Assembly: GCA_028283825.1 (NCBI GenBank)
Contig: JAPWJW010000001.1
Coordinates: forward strand, 1,116,001-1,180,000
Source: Azospirillaceae bacterium
GTDB lineage: Bacteria; Pseudomonadota; Alphaproteobacteria; Azospirillales; Azospirillaceae
Reading direction: 5' to 3'
DNA: 64,000 nucleotides
Position 1 is the stretch's first letter, and every line of letters starts with the position of its first letter. Shown here piece after piece: positions 16,128 through 24,758 of this stretch. The notes under the pieces were generated by a model. That model saw only the letters and a list, made by a program, of their open reading frames with translations. It ran no database searches and was not told the DNA's origin. The position numbers and the translations under genes were made by a program.

Positions 16128-17894
16128 TTAGCCGGCGTGGCTGCCCGCCCGCGGGGCGGGACGCAGCCGGTCCAGCAGGGCGCGGAAGCCCGCTCGTTCC
16201 CGCCAGACGTCGAACCGGGAATCGGTGCGCAGCCAGACGGTGGACAGTTCCCGCCGGTCGATGGCGCGGTTCAGCGCCGCCAGGCCCTGCACCTCATCAT
16301 TCAGGGATGCCGCCAGGGTGGCGTGGGCGAAGGCGGTGGCCCCGCCGGTGTCGCCCGCCGCCAGCAGGCGCCAGCCCCGCTCCGGCTCGCCCAACCAGGC
16401 CTTGATCTCGGCCTGGGCGAACATCAGGTCGGGATGCCGTGCCGTCGCCTGGCCCACGGCGGCCAGCAGCGCGCCAGCGGCCGCCGCCTCCTGCGTGAAG
16501 ATGTGGGCCAGCGCGCGATAGACCAGCACCTCCGCCGGCGCCTGTTCCATTGGGGCGGGCGCCTGGGTCAGCAGGGCGAAACGGCGCGCCTGGTAATGGC
16601 AGGCGGCCTCCGCGATGTCCTGCTGCACTGAGAAAGGCTCGATCGCCCGGGCCTGGCGGAACAAATGCTCCGCCTCGTCATGGCGTTCGAAGATGGTCAG
16701 GAGCGTGCCGTACAGCCGGGCCGCACGGGCGTGGTCGCCCAGGCGCAGGGCCTGGCGGAAGTCGGCCTCCGCCCCTTCCGCGTCCCGGTCCAGCCAGGCG
16801 GTGATGGTGGCGCGGGCCGCGTGCGCCTCCACCGACTGCGGGTCGGCCACCAGGGCGCGGCGCACGGCGGCCTGGGCCGTGGCTTTCGCGGTGGCATGAT
16901 CGATCAGGCCCAGGCGGAACAGGTCGCACTGGCAATCGGCGATGCCGGAATGGCCGCGGGCGTAGTCGGGGGCGGTGTCGGCCACCCGCTGGAATATCTC
17001 CTGCGCCTCATAAAGCGACGCCGGCGTCTGATGGTCCAGCAGCTGGCGGGCGCGGTAGACGCGGGCGTGCGCCTCCAGCAGCAAGGGTGCCGGGCCGACG
17101 CGGGCGGCGCGCATGGCGGAATTGTCCAGGCGCACGCGGCTCAGCACCGTGGCGGCGATGCGTTCCTGCAAGCGCATGCGTTCATGGTCGGGCGCGTCGA
17201 ACCGGTCGGACCAGACGACGAAACCCTGGGGGTTCGATACCTCCACCGTCACGCGCAGGGTGTGGTCCTGCCGCCGCACCGTGCCTTGCAGCACGGCGTC
17301 CACGCCCAGTTCCCGGGCCAGCGTGGGAAGGGAATAGCCCTTGTCCTGCGCCTGGAAGGCGACACTGCGCGAGGTGACGCGCAGGCCCTGGGCGCGGCCC
17401 AGCGCGTAGATCAGCTCATCCGTCAGGCCGTCGGCGAAGCTTTCCTCATCCCCGCCGCGGCTGAGCGCCCGCAGGGGCATGACGGCCACGGCCGCACCGG
17501 GGCCCTGCGTGAACAGGGCGGCCGGGGGCGTGGCGTCGACCGTGACCACGGCCGGCGCGTCGTTCGCGCCGAACACCGGCACATACCCCCCGGTCGGCAG
17601 GGTGACGACCACGGGATCGTGCCGACCGGGTCCGGCGTAGTGCTCCTCCAGCTTGCGGCGCAGGCGCCGGGCCTCCACCCGCACGGTGCTGTCGATGCGG
17701 GGATCATAGGGCGGTTCGCGGCCGTAGATGGCATTGCCGATCACCGCCTCTTTCAGCGCGCTTCCGCGGCCGTCCAGCGTCTCCTCCACGACGAAGCGCA
17801 GGAAGGTCAGCAGCCGTTCCGAACCGGCGAAGACCGGGCTGGTGCACAGCCGGTCGATCTGTTCGCGCACAGCCCAGGGCGATGGCGTGTCCAA
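16128..17894 (-). CDS. Winged-helix / TPR regulatory protein (CadC- and FlgO-like)
   Basis: A 588-residue soluble protein. Residues 1-115 form the DNA-binding-like module seen in many alphaproteobacterial TPR regulators (LLTFLRFVVEETLDGRGSAL, DSTVRVEARRLRRKLEEHY, PTGGYVPVF). Residues of about 140-270 match the FlgO/adenylate-cyclase-associated segment (VAVMPLRAL, SFADGLTDELIYALGR, ELGVDAVLQGTVRR, VVWSDRFDAPD). The rest is a series of TPR-type helices. No membrane segment is visible. It is divergent from an FAD monooxygenase and the shared region carries CTAACGG repeats (18012-18040), so it may control that gene; ligand unknown. Repeat copy A follows the stop. Confidence 0.8.
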   Translation of the reverse strand: MDTPSPWAVREQIDRLCTSPVFAGSERLLTFLRFVVEETLDGRGSALKEAVIGNAIYGREPPYDPRIDSTVRVEARRLRRKLEEHYAGPGRHDPVVVTLPTGGYVPVFGANDAPAVVTVDATPPAALFTQGPGAAVAVMPLRALSRGGDEESFADGLTDELIYALGRAQGLRVTSRSVAFQAQDKGYSLPTLARELGVDAVLQGTVRRQDHTLRVTVEVSNPQGFVVWSDRFDAPDHERMRLQERIAATVLSRVRLDNSAMRAARVGPAPLLLEAHARVYRARQLLDHQTPASLYEAQEIFQRVADTAPDYARGHSGIADCQCDLFRLGLIDHATAKATAQAAVRRALVADPQSVEAHAARATITAWLDRDAEGAEADFRQALRLGDHARAARLYGTLLTIFERHDEAEHLFRQARAIEPFSVQQDIAEAACHYQARRFALLTQAPAPMEQAPAEVLVYRALAHIFTQEAAAAGALLAAVGQATARHPDLMFAQAEIKAWLGEPERGWRLLAAGDTGGATAFAHATLAASLNDEVQGLAALNRAIDRRELSTVWLRTDSRFDVWRERAGFRALLDRLRPAPRAGSHAG

Positions 17895-18011
17895 ACGCGT
17901 TCCTCAAAAGTCAGAAAAGGGGAATGGCTGCCGGGATGGGCCCGGTCGTTGCGCAATTTATGCGGGCGCGGGGGCGGCCCGGTCAAGGCGGGGCGGTGAT
18001 ATGGCGCGGGC

Positions 18012-18040
18012 CTAACGGTTAGCTGTGATGGCGCTAACGG
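18012..18040. promoter_or_regulatory. CTAACGG direct repeats and palindrome in the divergent promoter region
   Basis: CTAACGG occurs at 18012-18018 and 18034-18040, 22 bp apart (two helical turns). The first copy belongs to an 11-bp palindrome at 18012-18022 and, with GCTAAC at 18033-18038, to a wider GTTAGC/GCTAAC inverted repeat. It lies between the divergent TPR regulator and monooxygenase genes, the expected place for an operator. Confidence 0.4.
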
Positions 18041-18176
18041 GGGTGCTGCGTTCCGGGCGGCTGCCACCCCCGGTGGTCACCAGGCGGACAGCCGCGCCAC
18101 CGGGTGCGACCCGGCCGGTGGCACGCTGATACTGGTTTCCGTGGGCGCCGGAAAAGGCGTTGTCGCGGGGACCAGG

Positions 18177-19379
18177 ATGCACGGCATGAAGAAGACGAAG
18201 GTTATCATCGCGGGCGCGGGGCCTGTCGGCACGGTCGCGGCCTATTACCTTGCCCGCCACGGGATTGAGGTGGTGTTGCTGGAGGCGGGCCCGGACTGCG
18301 CCATGGACCTGCGCGCCTCCACCCTGCACCCGCCGACCCTGGAGATGCTGGACACCCTGGGCATCACCCCGACCCTGCTGGAACGCGGCCTGAAGGCGCC
18401 GGTCTACCAGTTCCGCGACCGGGGCAGCGGCGATGTCTATGCCTTCGATATGTCGGAACTGTCGGACATCACGCGTTATCCCTTCCGCGTTCAATGTGAG
18501 CAGTACCATTTGTCCCGCCTGCTGGCGACCAAGCTGGAGAACGAGCCGAACGCGGAGGTGCTGTTCAACCACCGCCTGGTGCATTTCGAACAGGACGCCG
18601 ACGGCGTGACGGTGACGGCGGAGACGCCCATCAGCCTGGAAAAGGTGCGGGGCGACTACCTGATCGGCGCCGACGGCGCCAGTAGCCTGGTGCGCAAGTG
18701 GCTGGGCGTGGAGTTCGACGGGTTCACGTATCCGGAAAAGTTCCTGTGCCTGACGACGGAAACCCCGCTGGAGCAGTACATCGACGGCCTGTGCCACGTG
18801 AACTACGTGTCGGACGCCACCGAATGGCTGGTGCTGCTGCGGGTGCCGTCGCTGTGGCGCATCCTGGTGCCGGCGGGCGATGTCTCGGACCTGGCGCTGG
18901 TGTCGGATGAGAAGAAGAACGCGGTGTTCGGCGGGCTGATCGGCCTGACGGATGAGGTCAAGACCCACCACCGCACCATCTATCGCGTGCATCAGCGGGT
19001 GGCGCAGTCGTTCCGCCAGGACCGGGTGATGATCATCGGCGACGCCGCGCACCTGAACAACCCGATCGGCGGCTTCGGCATGAACAGCGGCATCCACGAT
19101 GCCTTCAACCTGTGCGCCAAGCTGGTCGCGGCTTACAACGGGGGCGACGCCGACGCGCTGCTGTCGCGGTTCGACCGTCAGCGGCGGACGGTGACGCACG
19201 ACTTCACCCAGGCGCAGACCATCAAGAACATGGAGTTCATGCGGGAAGGCCAGGCGGCCGGCCATCGCAAGCGCCATGCGGAGATGGAACGGCTGGTCAA
19301 CGACCCCGTCGCCCGCCGCCAGTACCTGATCACCCAGTCCATGTTCGGCAGCCTGAAACAGGAAGAGGGCATCGCCTGA
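18177..19379 (+). CDS. FAD-dependent aromatic monooxygenase (UbiH/PHBH family)
   Basis: A roughly 400-residue class A flavoprotein hydroxylase. The N-terminal Rossmann motif (IIAGAGPVGTVAAYYLARHG), the DG-type motif (YLIGADGASSLVRKWLGV) and the second FAD motif (RVMIIGDAAHLNNPIGGFGM) are all in place; the latter two are diagnostic. It should hydroxylate an aromatic substrate with NAD(P)H and O2, as 3-(3-hydroxyphenyl)propionate or 4-hydroxybenzoate hydroxylases do; the substrate cannot be told. ATGs at 18177 and 18186 are both possible starts. The gene is divergent from the winged-helix/TPR regulator and is flanked on both sides by GTTAGC-type inverted repeats. Confidence 0.9.
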   Translation: MHGMKKTKVIIAGAGPVGTVAAYYLARHGIEVVLLEAGPDCAMDLRASTLHPPTLEMLDTLGITPTLLERGLKAPVYQFRDRGSGDVYAFDMSELSDITRYPFRVQCEQYHLSRLLATKLENEPNAEVLFNHRLVHFEQDADGVTVTAETPISLEKVRGDYLIGADGASSLVRKWLGVEFDGFTYPEKFLCLTTETPLEQYIDGLCHVNYVSDATEWLVLLRVPSLWRILVPAGDVSDLALVSDEKKNAVFGGLIGLTDEVKTHHRTIYRVHQRVAQSFRQDRVMIIGDAAHLNNPIGGFGMNSGIHDAFNLCAKLVAAYNGGDADALLSRFDRQRRTVTHDFTQAQTIKNMEFMREGQAAGHRKRHAEMERLVNDPVARRQYLITQSMFGSLKQEEGIA

Positions 19380-19408
19380 TCCAGAACCGCCACCCTGTCC
19401 TTGCGACG

Positions 19409-19430
19409 CGTTAGCCGTTCGCGGCTAACG
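19409..19430. repeat. Inverted repeat after the FAD monooxygenase
   Basis: Perfect 8-bp arms (19409-19416 and 19423-19430; CGTTAGCC/GGCTAACG) with a 6-base centre, followed by CCTCTTT. It may be a weak terminator, but its core GTTAGC/GCTAAC also matches the repeats upstream of the monooxygenase at 18012-18040, so it could instead be a regulatory site for the next gene. Confidence 0.45.
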
Positions 19431-19493
19431 CCTCTTTCCCCCGGATGGTGGTATGCTCCACCCGGGGATCGGGGCACGTTGGGGGACGGGGCG

Positions 19494-20015
19494 ATGGACA
19501 TTCCGTGGATACAGATGTCGGGCGCCATGGCGGGGGGCGTCGTCGGCGGCTTTTCCGGTTTCATCGCCAACACCTTCCACGATTTGCGCGCCCGGCGCCG
19601 GGCCAAGCGCAACATCGCCTGCGCCCTGATCGGTGAGATCGGCGCCCTGTCCCAGCATATCGAGGAAAACTACCTCTCCATGCTGCGGGCCGACCTGCCG
19701 GTGGCGGGCCAGGACCTGGAATTGCCCGCCGTCCTGCACCATCATTTCCGGGGCGATCGCGACTACATGCCGGTTTTCCGTTCCCTGGGCGGTGCGGTGG
19801 GCCTGCTGTCCACGCCCCTGCCGCGCGAACTGGTGTCCTGGTACACCAGCCTGGCGGCCGGCCTGGAACGGGCCCGCGCCCTGCACGAACTGTCGGGCCA
19901 GCGCGATCCGGAGATGGTGGCCTTCGCCGTGCGCCTGGCACGGCTTCAGGATGCGTCCTTCATTGATCTATTGGCGCGATCCCGGACCCTTCTGGCCCGT
20001 TTGGGCGAAGTGTGA
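19494..20015 (+). CDS. Small membrane-anchored protein of unknown function
   Basis: A 173-residue protein I do not recognise. The N-terminus carries one Gly/Ala-rich hydrophobic helix (MSGAMAGGVVGGFSGFIA) followed by a basic segment (DLRARRRAKRNIA), so most of the chain is probably cytoplasmic. The remainder is helical, with HIEENYLSMLRADLPV and a central LGGAVGLLSTPLPRELVSWY. ATG 19494 is chosen because GGGGGACGGGG precedes it closely; the frame is open further upstream through the inverted repeat, which is unlikely to be coding. The gene is isolated and gives no functional context. Confidence 0.6.
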   Translation: MDIPWIQMSGAMAGGVVGGFSGFIANTFHDLRARRRAKRNIACALIGEIGALSQHIEENYLSMLRADLPVAGQDLELPAVLHHHFRGDRDYMPVFRSLGGAVGLLSTPLPRELVSWYTSLAAGLERARALHELSGQRDPEMVAFAVRLARLQDASFIDLLARSRTLLARLGEV

Positions 20016-20363
20016 AACGGGCGGGTGTCAGAACAGTTCGGCGTGTCCAAAGGGACCACGTTCGCCAATCGCGCGTATTTCCATAAATTTTTTTTAGTCG
20101 TGGAAACCGGTGACTTCGGCTTACGGTCAAACCGTTCCCTATGTCGAGAGTTTTGGCAGACTCATCAATCGTGATACGGGGGCGGACCTCATCCAATAAT
20201 GGATGAAATGCCGAAGGCAGGTTCGCACCCCGCATAAAAGGAACAAACGGGACAGCGGTGTCCCCGGCGATGGACCCATCCGATGGGATGGTGTCCAAAG
20301 CCTTCCTTTTTGCCCGGTCGCCCCTATCATGTGGGTGGGCGTCGAAAAGTGGAGATGACGGGC
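20016..20363. other. Intergenic region upstream of the gluconate dehydrogenase-type operon
   Basis: About 350 bases with lower GC than its surroundings and an A/T run near 20083-20096. It presumably holds the promoter of the operon. A minus-strand frame of 112 codons spans much of it (20298 to 19960) but overlaps the previous gene and lacks a recognisable motif or ribosome site, so it is not called. Confidence 0.35.
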
Positions 20364-21080
20364 ATGGACCGCCGTTCTGTTTTCAAATCGCTTGCCGGCC
20401 TGGCGGCCTTGGGTGCCGCCCCGTCGGCCGCCACGGGTGCGGTGATTGGCAAGCACACCATCCTGGACCCCGGCCTCAACCCCGAAAGCCTGCCCCAACC
20501 GGCGCTGACCGGCGGCTTGGCCTTCCTGACGGTGGCCGAGGCGCGCACCGTGGGCGCCGTGTTCGACCGGCTGATCCCGGCCGATGAGTTGAGCGTGGGC
20601 GCCACCCAGGCGGGCTGTGTGGAATTCCTGGATCGCCAATTGGCCGGCGATTACGGCCGGGCGGCGACGCAATACCGCCAGGGGCCCTTCGTCAAGGGCA
20701 CGCCGCAGCAGGGGCCGCAGTTCCAGCAGACGCCGGCGGAACGCTACCGTGCCGGCCTGGCGGCGCTGGACGCCTATTGCGCCCAGGCCCAGGGCAAGGC
20801 CTTCGCCGATCTGACACCTGACCAGCAGGACGCCCTGCTGACGGATATGGAGGGCGGCAAGGTCGACTTGGGCGGCACGGACGCCAAGGCCTTTTTCGAG
20901 CTGATGTTGCAGAACGTGCGCGAAGGCTATTTCGCCGACCCGATGTACGGCGGCAACAAGGACATGGCGGGCTGGAAGCTGGTGGGCTTTCCCGGCGCCC
21001 GCTACGACTATCGTGACGTGATCGGCAAGCGCGGCCAGAAGCTGGACCTGCCGCCGGTCAGCCTGCTGGACCGCGGTTAG
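20364..21080 (+). CDS. Gluconate 2-dehydrogenase subunit 3 (small/gamma subunit) family protein
   Basis: A 238-residue periplasmic small subunit of a membrane-bound flavocytochrome dehydrogenase. It begins with a twin-arginine-like signal (MDRRSVFKSLAGLAALGAAP), which would export it folded, and continues with LTVAEARTVGAVFDRLIPAD, FLDRQLAGDYG and DPMYGGNKDMAGWKLVGFPG, all typical of the family. ATG 20364 is preferred because GGAG then lies 9 bases upstream; ATG 20355 directly abuts that site. It heads an operon with the GMC flavoprotein and the cytochrome c subunit and probably escorts the flavoprotein through the Tat pathway. Confidence 0.9.
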   Translation: MDRRSVFKSLAGLAALGAAPSAATGAVIGKHTILDPGLNPESLPQPALTGGLAFLTVAEARTVGAVFDRLIPADELSVGATQAGCVEFLDRQLAGDYGRAATQYRQGPFVKGTPQQGPQFQQTPAERYRAGLAALDAYCAQAQGKAFADLTPDQQDALLTDMEGGKVDLGGTDAKAFFELMLQNVREGYFADPMYGGNKDMAGWKLVGFPGARYDYRDVIGKRGQKLDLPPVSLLDRG

Positions 21081-21147
21081 GCCCGCAACCGCATCCTCCC
21101 AACACGAACGACCGGCGCGGCTACGGGCGGCGCCTGAAGGTGGAATC

Positions 21148-22920
21148 ATGGCACAACAACGGGCGCGTGTGGACGCCGTCATCGTCGGCCTGGGCTGGGC
21201 CGGTTCCCTGATGGCGGAGGAATTGACGCGGGCGGGCTTGACGGTGGTGGCCCTGGAACGGGGCGCCTGGCGCGACACCACCACGGATTTCCCGCCGGCG
21301 GTGGATACCGATGAACTGCGCTGGTCCACCCGTCGCGGCATGCTCCAGCCCCAGGCGGTGGAGACGCTGACCTTCCGCAACCGGCCGGACCAAGGCGCAC
21401 TCCCCTTGCGCGACTGGAACTGTTTCCAGTTCGGCTGGAACGTGGGCGGGGCGGGCACCCACTGGAACGGCATGACCTGGCGGTTCAAGCCCTATGATTT
21501 CCAGCCCCATACCCTGACGCGCCGCCGTTATGGCGACAAGAAGCTGGCCGACGGCCTGCAGGTCCAGGACTGGGGCGTCAGCTATGATGACCTGGAACCT
21601 TTCTACGACCGGTTCGAACGGCTGGCCGGCACCTCGGGCAAAGCCGGCAACATCCAGGGCCAGGCGCAGCCGGGCGGCAACCCGTTCGAGGGGCCGCGCC
21701 AGCGCGACTACCCCCTGCCGCCGCTACAGCGCACCCGTGCCTGCGACCTGTTCGATGCCGGGGCCGCCAAGCTGGGCCTGCATTCCTTCCCCGTGCCGGC
21801 GGGCAACACCTCGGGCGCCTACGTCAACCCGCTGGGCGTCCATATGGCGCCCTGCACCTATTGCGGCTATTGCGAGTTCTTCGGCTGCGGCAACTGGTCG
21901 AAGTCCAGCCCCCAGGCTTGCATCCTGCCGGCGCTTAAGCGCCGCCCCAACTTCAGCGTCCTGACACAGTCTGAGGTGCTGAAGGTCAATTTGGCGGCGG
22001 ACAAGAAGACGGCCACCGGCGTCACCTTTATCGATGCCGCCGGCCGCCTGTGGGAACAGCCGGCCGATATCGTCGTCATCTCCGCCTACCAGATGGACAA
22101 TGTGCGGCTGATGCTGCTGTCGGGCATCGGCAAGCCGTATGACCGCGCCAGCGGCACCGGCGTGGTGGGGCGCAACTACGCCTATCAGACCATCTCCGGC
22201 GCCAGTGTGTTTTTCGAGGATGAGCACCTGAACCCCTTCATCGGGGCGGGCGCCCTGGCGCAGGCGGTGGACGACTACAACTCCGACAATTTCGACCACA
22301 CGCACCACGATTTCATCGGCGGTGCCAACATGCTGATCCATTCCACCAACGGCCGGCCCATCGGCATGGGTGGGGCGGTGCCGCCGGGCACGCCGCGCTG
22401 GGGCAGCGATTGGAAGAAGGCCTACCGCGACAGCTACCAGAACAGCAATTCCGTCTATTGCCAGGGCACCAGCTACGGCCATCGCGACGTCTACCTGGAC
22501 CTGGACCCCACCTACACCGACCGCCACGGCATGCCGCTGCTGCGCGTGACCTTCGACTGGAATGAGAACGACGCCAGGATGGCGCACTTCATCGCCGACC
22601 GGGCGGTGGAGATGGGCCACGCCATGGGCGCCAAGGTCGTTTCGCGGTTCGAGCCGACGGCCAAGGCCTTCAGCCCCATGGACCAGTTGTCGTCCCACAC
22701 CACCGGCGGTGCCGTCATGGGCGCCGACCCGACCACCAGCGCCCTGAACCCGTATCTGCAAAGCTGGGACGTGCACAACGTCTTCGTGGCCGGCGCCTCC
22801 TGCTTTGCCAATAACGGCGGCTGTAACCCCACGGGCACGGTGGCCGCCACCACCCTATGGGCGGCGCACGCCATCAAGGAACAGTACCTGAAGAACCCGG
22901 GCCCCCTGGTGAAGGCGTGA
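21148..22920 (+). CDS. GMC-family flavoprotein, large subunit of a gluconate 2-dehydrogenase-type complex
   Basis: A 590-residue glucose-methanol-choline oxidoreductase. FAD is bound by AVIVGLGWAGSLMAEELTRA at the N-terminus, NVGGAGTHWNGMTWRFKPYD is the second family signature, and the C-terminus has SHTTGGAVMGADPTTSALNP and NNGGCNPTGTVAATTLWAAH, where the catalytic His/Asn region lies. No own signal peptide is visible, consistent with hitch-hiking export with the Tat-signal small subunit. It oxidises a sugar acid, sugar or polyol on the periplasmic side and passes electrons to the tri-heme cytochrome encoded next (TGATG overlap). Gluconate, 2-ketogluconate and sorbitol are all possible substrates. 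Confidence 0.92.
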   Translation: MAQQRARVDAVIVGLGWAGSLMAEELTRAGLTVVALERGAWRDTTTDFPPAVDTDELRWSTRRGMLQPQAVETLTFRNRPDQGALPLRDWNCFQFGWNVGGAGTHWNGMTWRFKPYDFQPHTLTRRRYGDKKLADGLQVQDWGVSYDDLEPFYDRFERLAGTSGKAGNIQGQAQPGGNPFEGPRQRDYPLPPLQRTRACDLFDAGAAKLGLHSFPVPAGNTSGAYVNPLGVHMAPCTYCGYCEFFGCGNWSKSSPQACILPALKRRPNFSVLTQSEVLKVNLAADKKTATGVTFIDAAGRLWEQPADIVVISAYQMDNVRLMLLSGIGKPYDRASGTGVVGRNYAYQTISGASVFFEDEHLNPFIGAGALAQAVDDYNSDNFDHTHHDFIGGANMLIHSTNGRPIGMGGAVPPGTPRWGSDWKKAYRDSYQNSNSVYCQGTSYGHRDVYLDLDPTYTDRHGMPLLRVTFDWNENDARMAHFIADRAVEMGHAMGAKVVSRFEPTAKAFSPMDQLSSHTTGGAVMGADPTTSALNPYLQSWDVHNVFVAGASCFANNGGCNPTGTVAATTLWAAHAIKEQYLKNPGPLVKA

Positions 22921-24230
22921 TGGCCATGCGCAAGAAGACGATCCTGGGGTTGGGCCTGCCCTTGCTGGCCATCGCCGTGGCGGCGGGCGGCTTGCTGTAC
23001 CGCGCCAATGATGCCGCCCGCGACCGCGTGGCGGATGATAGGCTGAAGACGGCGGACGCCGCCCCGCCGGATGCCGCCGCCATCCAGCGCGGTGCCTATG
23101 TCGCGGCCACGGCCGATTGCGCCGCCTGTCACACGGCGCCGGGCTCGGCCCAGGCCTTCGCGGGCGGCTATCCGCTGAAGACGCCGTTCGGCGTGCTGAT
23201 CTCCAGCAACATCACGCCGGACCGGGAAACCGGCATCGGCGACTGGACGGAACGCGACTTCTTCCGCGCCGTCCGCCATGGGCAAAGCCCGCACGGGCCC
23301 CTCTACGCCGCCATGCCCTACAACGCCTATGTCAAGCTGACCGACCAGGACATGCACGACCTGTGGGCCTATATGCGCAGCCAGGCGCCGGTGCATAACC
23401 ACATCGTCAGCAACCAGTTGCCCTTCCCCTTCAACATCCGCCTGCTGAACCTGGGCTGGAACCTGCTGTTCTTCGACAACCATCCCTTCCAGCCCAAGGG
23501 CGAGCAGTCGGCGGAATGGAACCGGGGTGCCTATCTGGTCGATGGGCCCGGCCATTGCGCCGCCTGCCACACTGCCAAGAACCCGCTGGGTGGTGACAGC
23601 AGCGCCTATCTGCAGGGCGGTCCCCTGCAAGGTTGGTACGCGCCGGAGATCGCCAACAACCCCCATGTCGGCCTGGGCGCCTGGACGGTGCCGGAAATCG
23701 CCCAGTACCTGAAGACGGGCAGCAACGGCCGGGCCGTCGCCTCCGGCCCGATGGCGGAGGCGGTGGAGAATTCCACCCAACACCTGACCGACGCCGACCT
23801 GGTCGCCATCGCCACATATCTGCGCACCGTGCCGGGATCCAACACCCAGGCGCCGGGGCCGCTGGCGGCGGATGACGCCCGCATGCGGCGCGGCGCCCAG
23901 GTCTACGCTGTCAATTGCAGCGCCTGCCATGAGGGCCGGGGCCAGGGCGTGGCGGACATGGTCACCGGTTTCGCCGGCAACCCGGCGGTGCAGTCCGCCA
24001 ACCCCGACAGCCTGGTGCAGACCCTGCTGAAGGGCGGGCGTGGGGCGGTGACCGAGGCTAACCCGACGGGTGCCGGCATGCCGGCCTTCGGCTGGAAGCT
24101 GAACGACGCCGATGCTGCGGCGGTGCTGACCTTCATCCGCAACAGCTGGGGCAACGCCGCCGCCCCCGTGACCGCCGATCAGGTGGCCGCCACCCGGGCC
24201 GCGCTGGGGGCCCCGGCGGTGGTGAAGTAA
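22920..24230 (+). CDS. Tri-heme cytochrome c subunit of the dehydrogenase complex
   Basis: A 436-residue membrane-anchored cytochrome c with three CXXCH heme sites: CAACH near residue 67, CAACH near residue 213 and CSACH near residue 333. An N-terminal hydrophobic helix (ILGLGLPLLAIAVAAGGLLY) acts as signal or anchor. Spacing and length match the cytochrome subunits of alcohol, gluconate and sorbitol dehydrogenases, which carry electrons from the flavoprotein to ubiquinone. The start codon overlaps the stop of the GMC gene (TGATG), confirming translational coupling, and a strong terminator follows. Confidence 0.94.
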   Translation: MAMRKKTILGLGLPLLAIAVAAGGLLYRANDAARDRVADDRLKTADAAPPDAAAIQRGAYVAATADCAACHTAPGSAQAFAGGYPLKTPFGVLISSNITPDRETGIGDWTERDFFRAVRHGQSPHGPLYAAMPYNAYVKLTDQDMHDLWAYMRSQAPVHNHIVSNQLPFPFNIRLLNLGWNLLFFDNHPFQPKGEQSAEWNRGAYLVDGPGHCAACHTAKNPLGGDSSAYLQGGPLQGWYAPEIANNPHVGLGAWTVPEIAQYLKTGSNGRAVASGPMAEAVENSTQHLTDADLVAIATYLRTVPGSNTQAPGPLAADDARMRRGAQVYAVNCSACHEGRGQGVADMVTGFAGNPAVQSANPDSLVQTLLKGGRGAVTEANPTGAGMPAFGWKLNDADAAAVLTFIRNSWGNAAAPVTADQVAATRAALGAPAVVK

Positions 24231-24259
24231 GCGTTTTTAAAAGACGAAAACGGTTCAGT

Positions 24260-24301
24260 AATGCCCAGGCCCGCGTCATGCGCGGGGTGGGCATTCTTTT
24301 T
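24260..24301 (+). terminator. Intrinsic terminator of the dehydrogenase operon
   Basis: A GC-rich stem of about 15 bp (24260-24275 with 24280-24295) with a 4-base loop, followed by CTTTTT. Confidence 0.85.
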
Positions 24302-24758
24302 GTGTTGGGGAATCGACGTTTTGTTGAATGCCTTGACTTGAGTGCATCCGCATGCGGGTGGGTAAAAGTTAATAAATTTCAAAATAATCCGTTTCAGTCC
24401 AGCTCTCTATAGAGATTAGCTGCGCGCCATCTTGATAAAGATCAAATCTAAAATTTTAGGAATATTTCGAGCGCGGGAAAGCCTGGCACCTTGCCCCGGC
24501 ATAGGTCATGCTTAGATGAAAGTGGTAGGATAAACGGCGAAGCACGCTGTTTGGGGAATGTTCATGGGCTATGGGGGCCTATGAATCTCTTTTAGATCAT
24601 GTAGTTGATCCTAATCGCTCGACGGATTTGGCCTGGGCTAACTCTTCGGAGATATGCGGCTAGGTCTAGGTCGTTGGCGATAAATTAACCTTTATGGCCT
24701 AGAACTTCACATCGGGACGCACTACAAATCCGCAGCTCATTTTAAAAGGGTATATTAC
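24302..24758. promoter_or_regulatory. AT-rich leader region of the type II secretion operon
   Basis: About 460 bases, clearly more AT-rich than its neighbours, with no convincing gene. It contains two perfect 12-bp palindromes, TCTCTATAGAGA at 24404-24415 and CTAAAATTTTAG at 24448-24459, both possible operator sites, and several AT-rich -10-like segments. AAAAGGG at 24744-24750 is the probable ribosome site of gspE. I could not fix a promoter with confidence. Confidence 0.45.

Noticed and set aside
19960-20298. Possible minus-strand gene of 112 codons upstream of the gluconate dehydrogenase-type operon
   Set aside because: Overlaps the end of a plus-strand gene, has no visible ribosome site and no motif. 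It cannot be excluded but is not supported.
24479-24500. A TGGCAC...TTGC sequence suggesting a sigma-54 promoter before the secretion operon
   Set aside because: The spacing between GG and GC elements is several bases too short for sigma-54.
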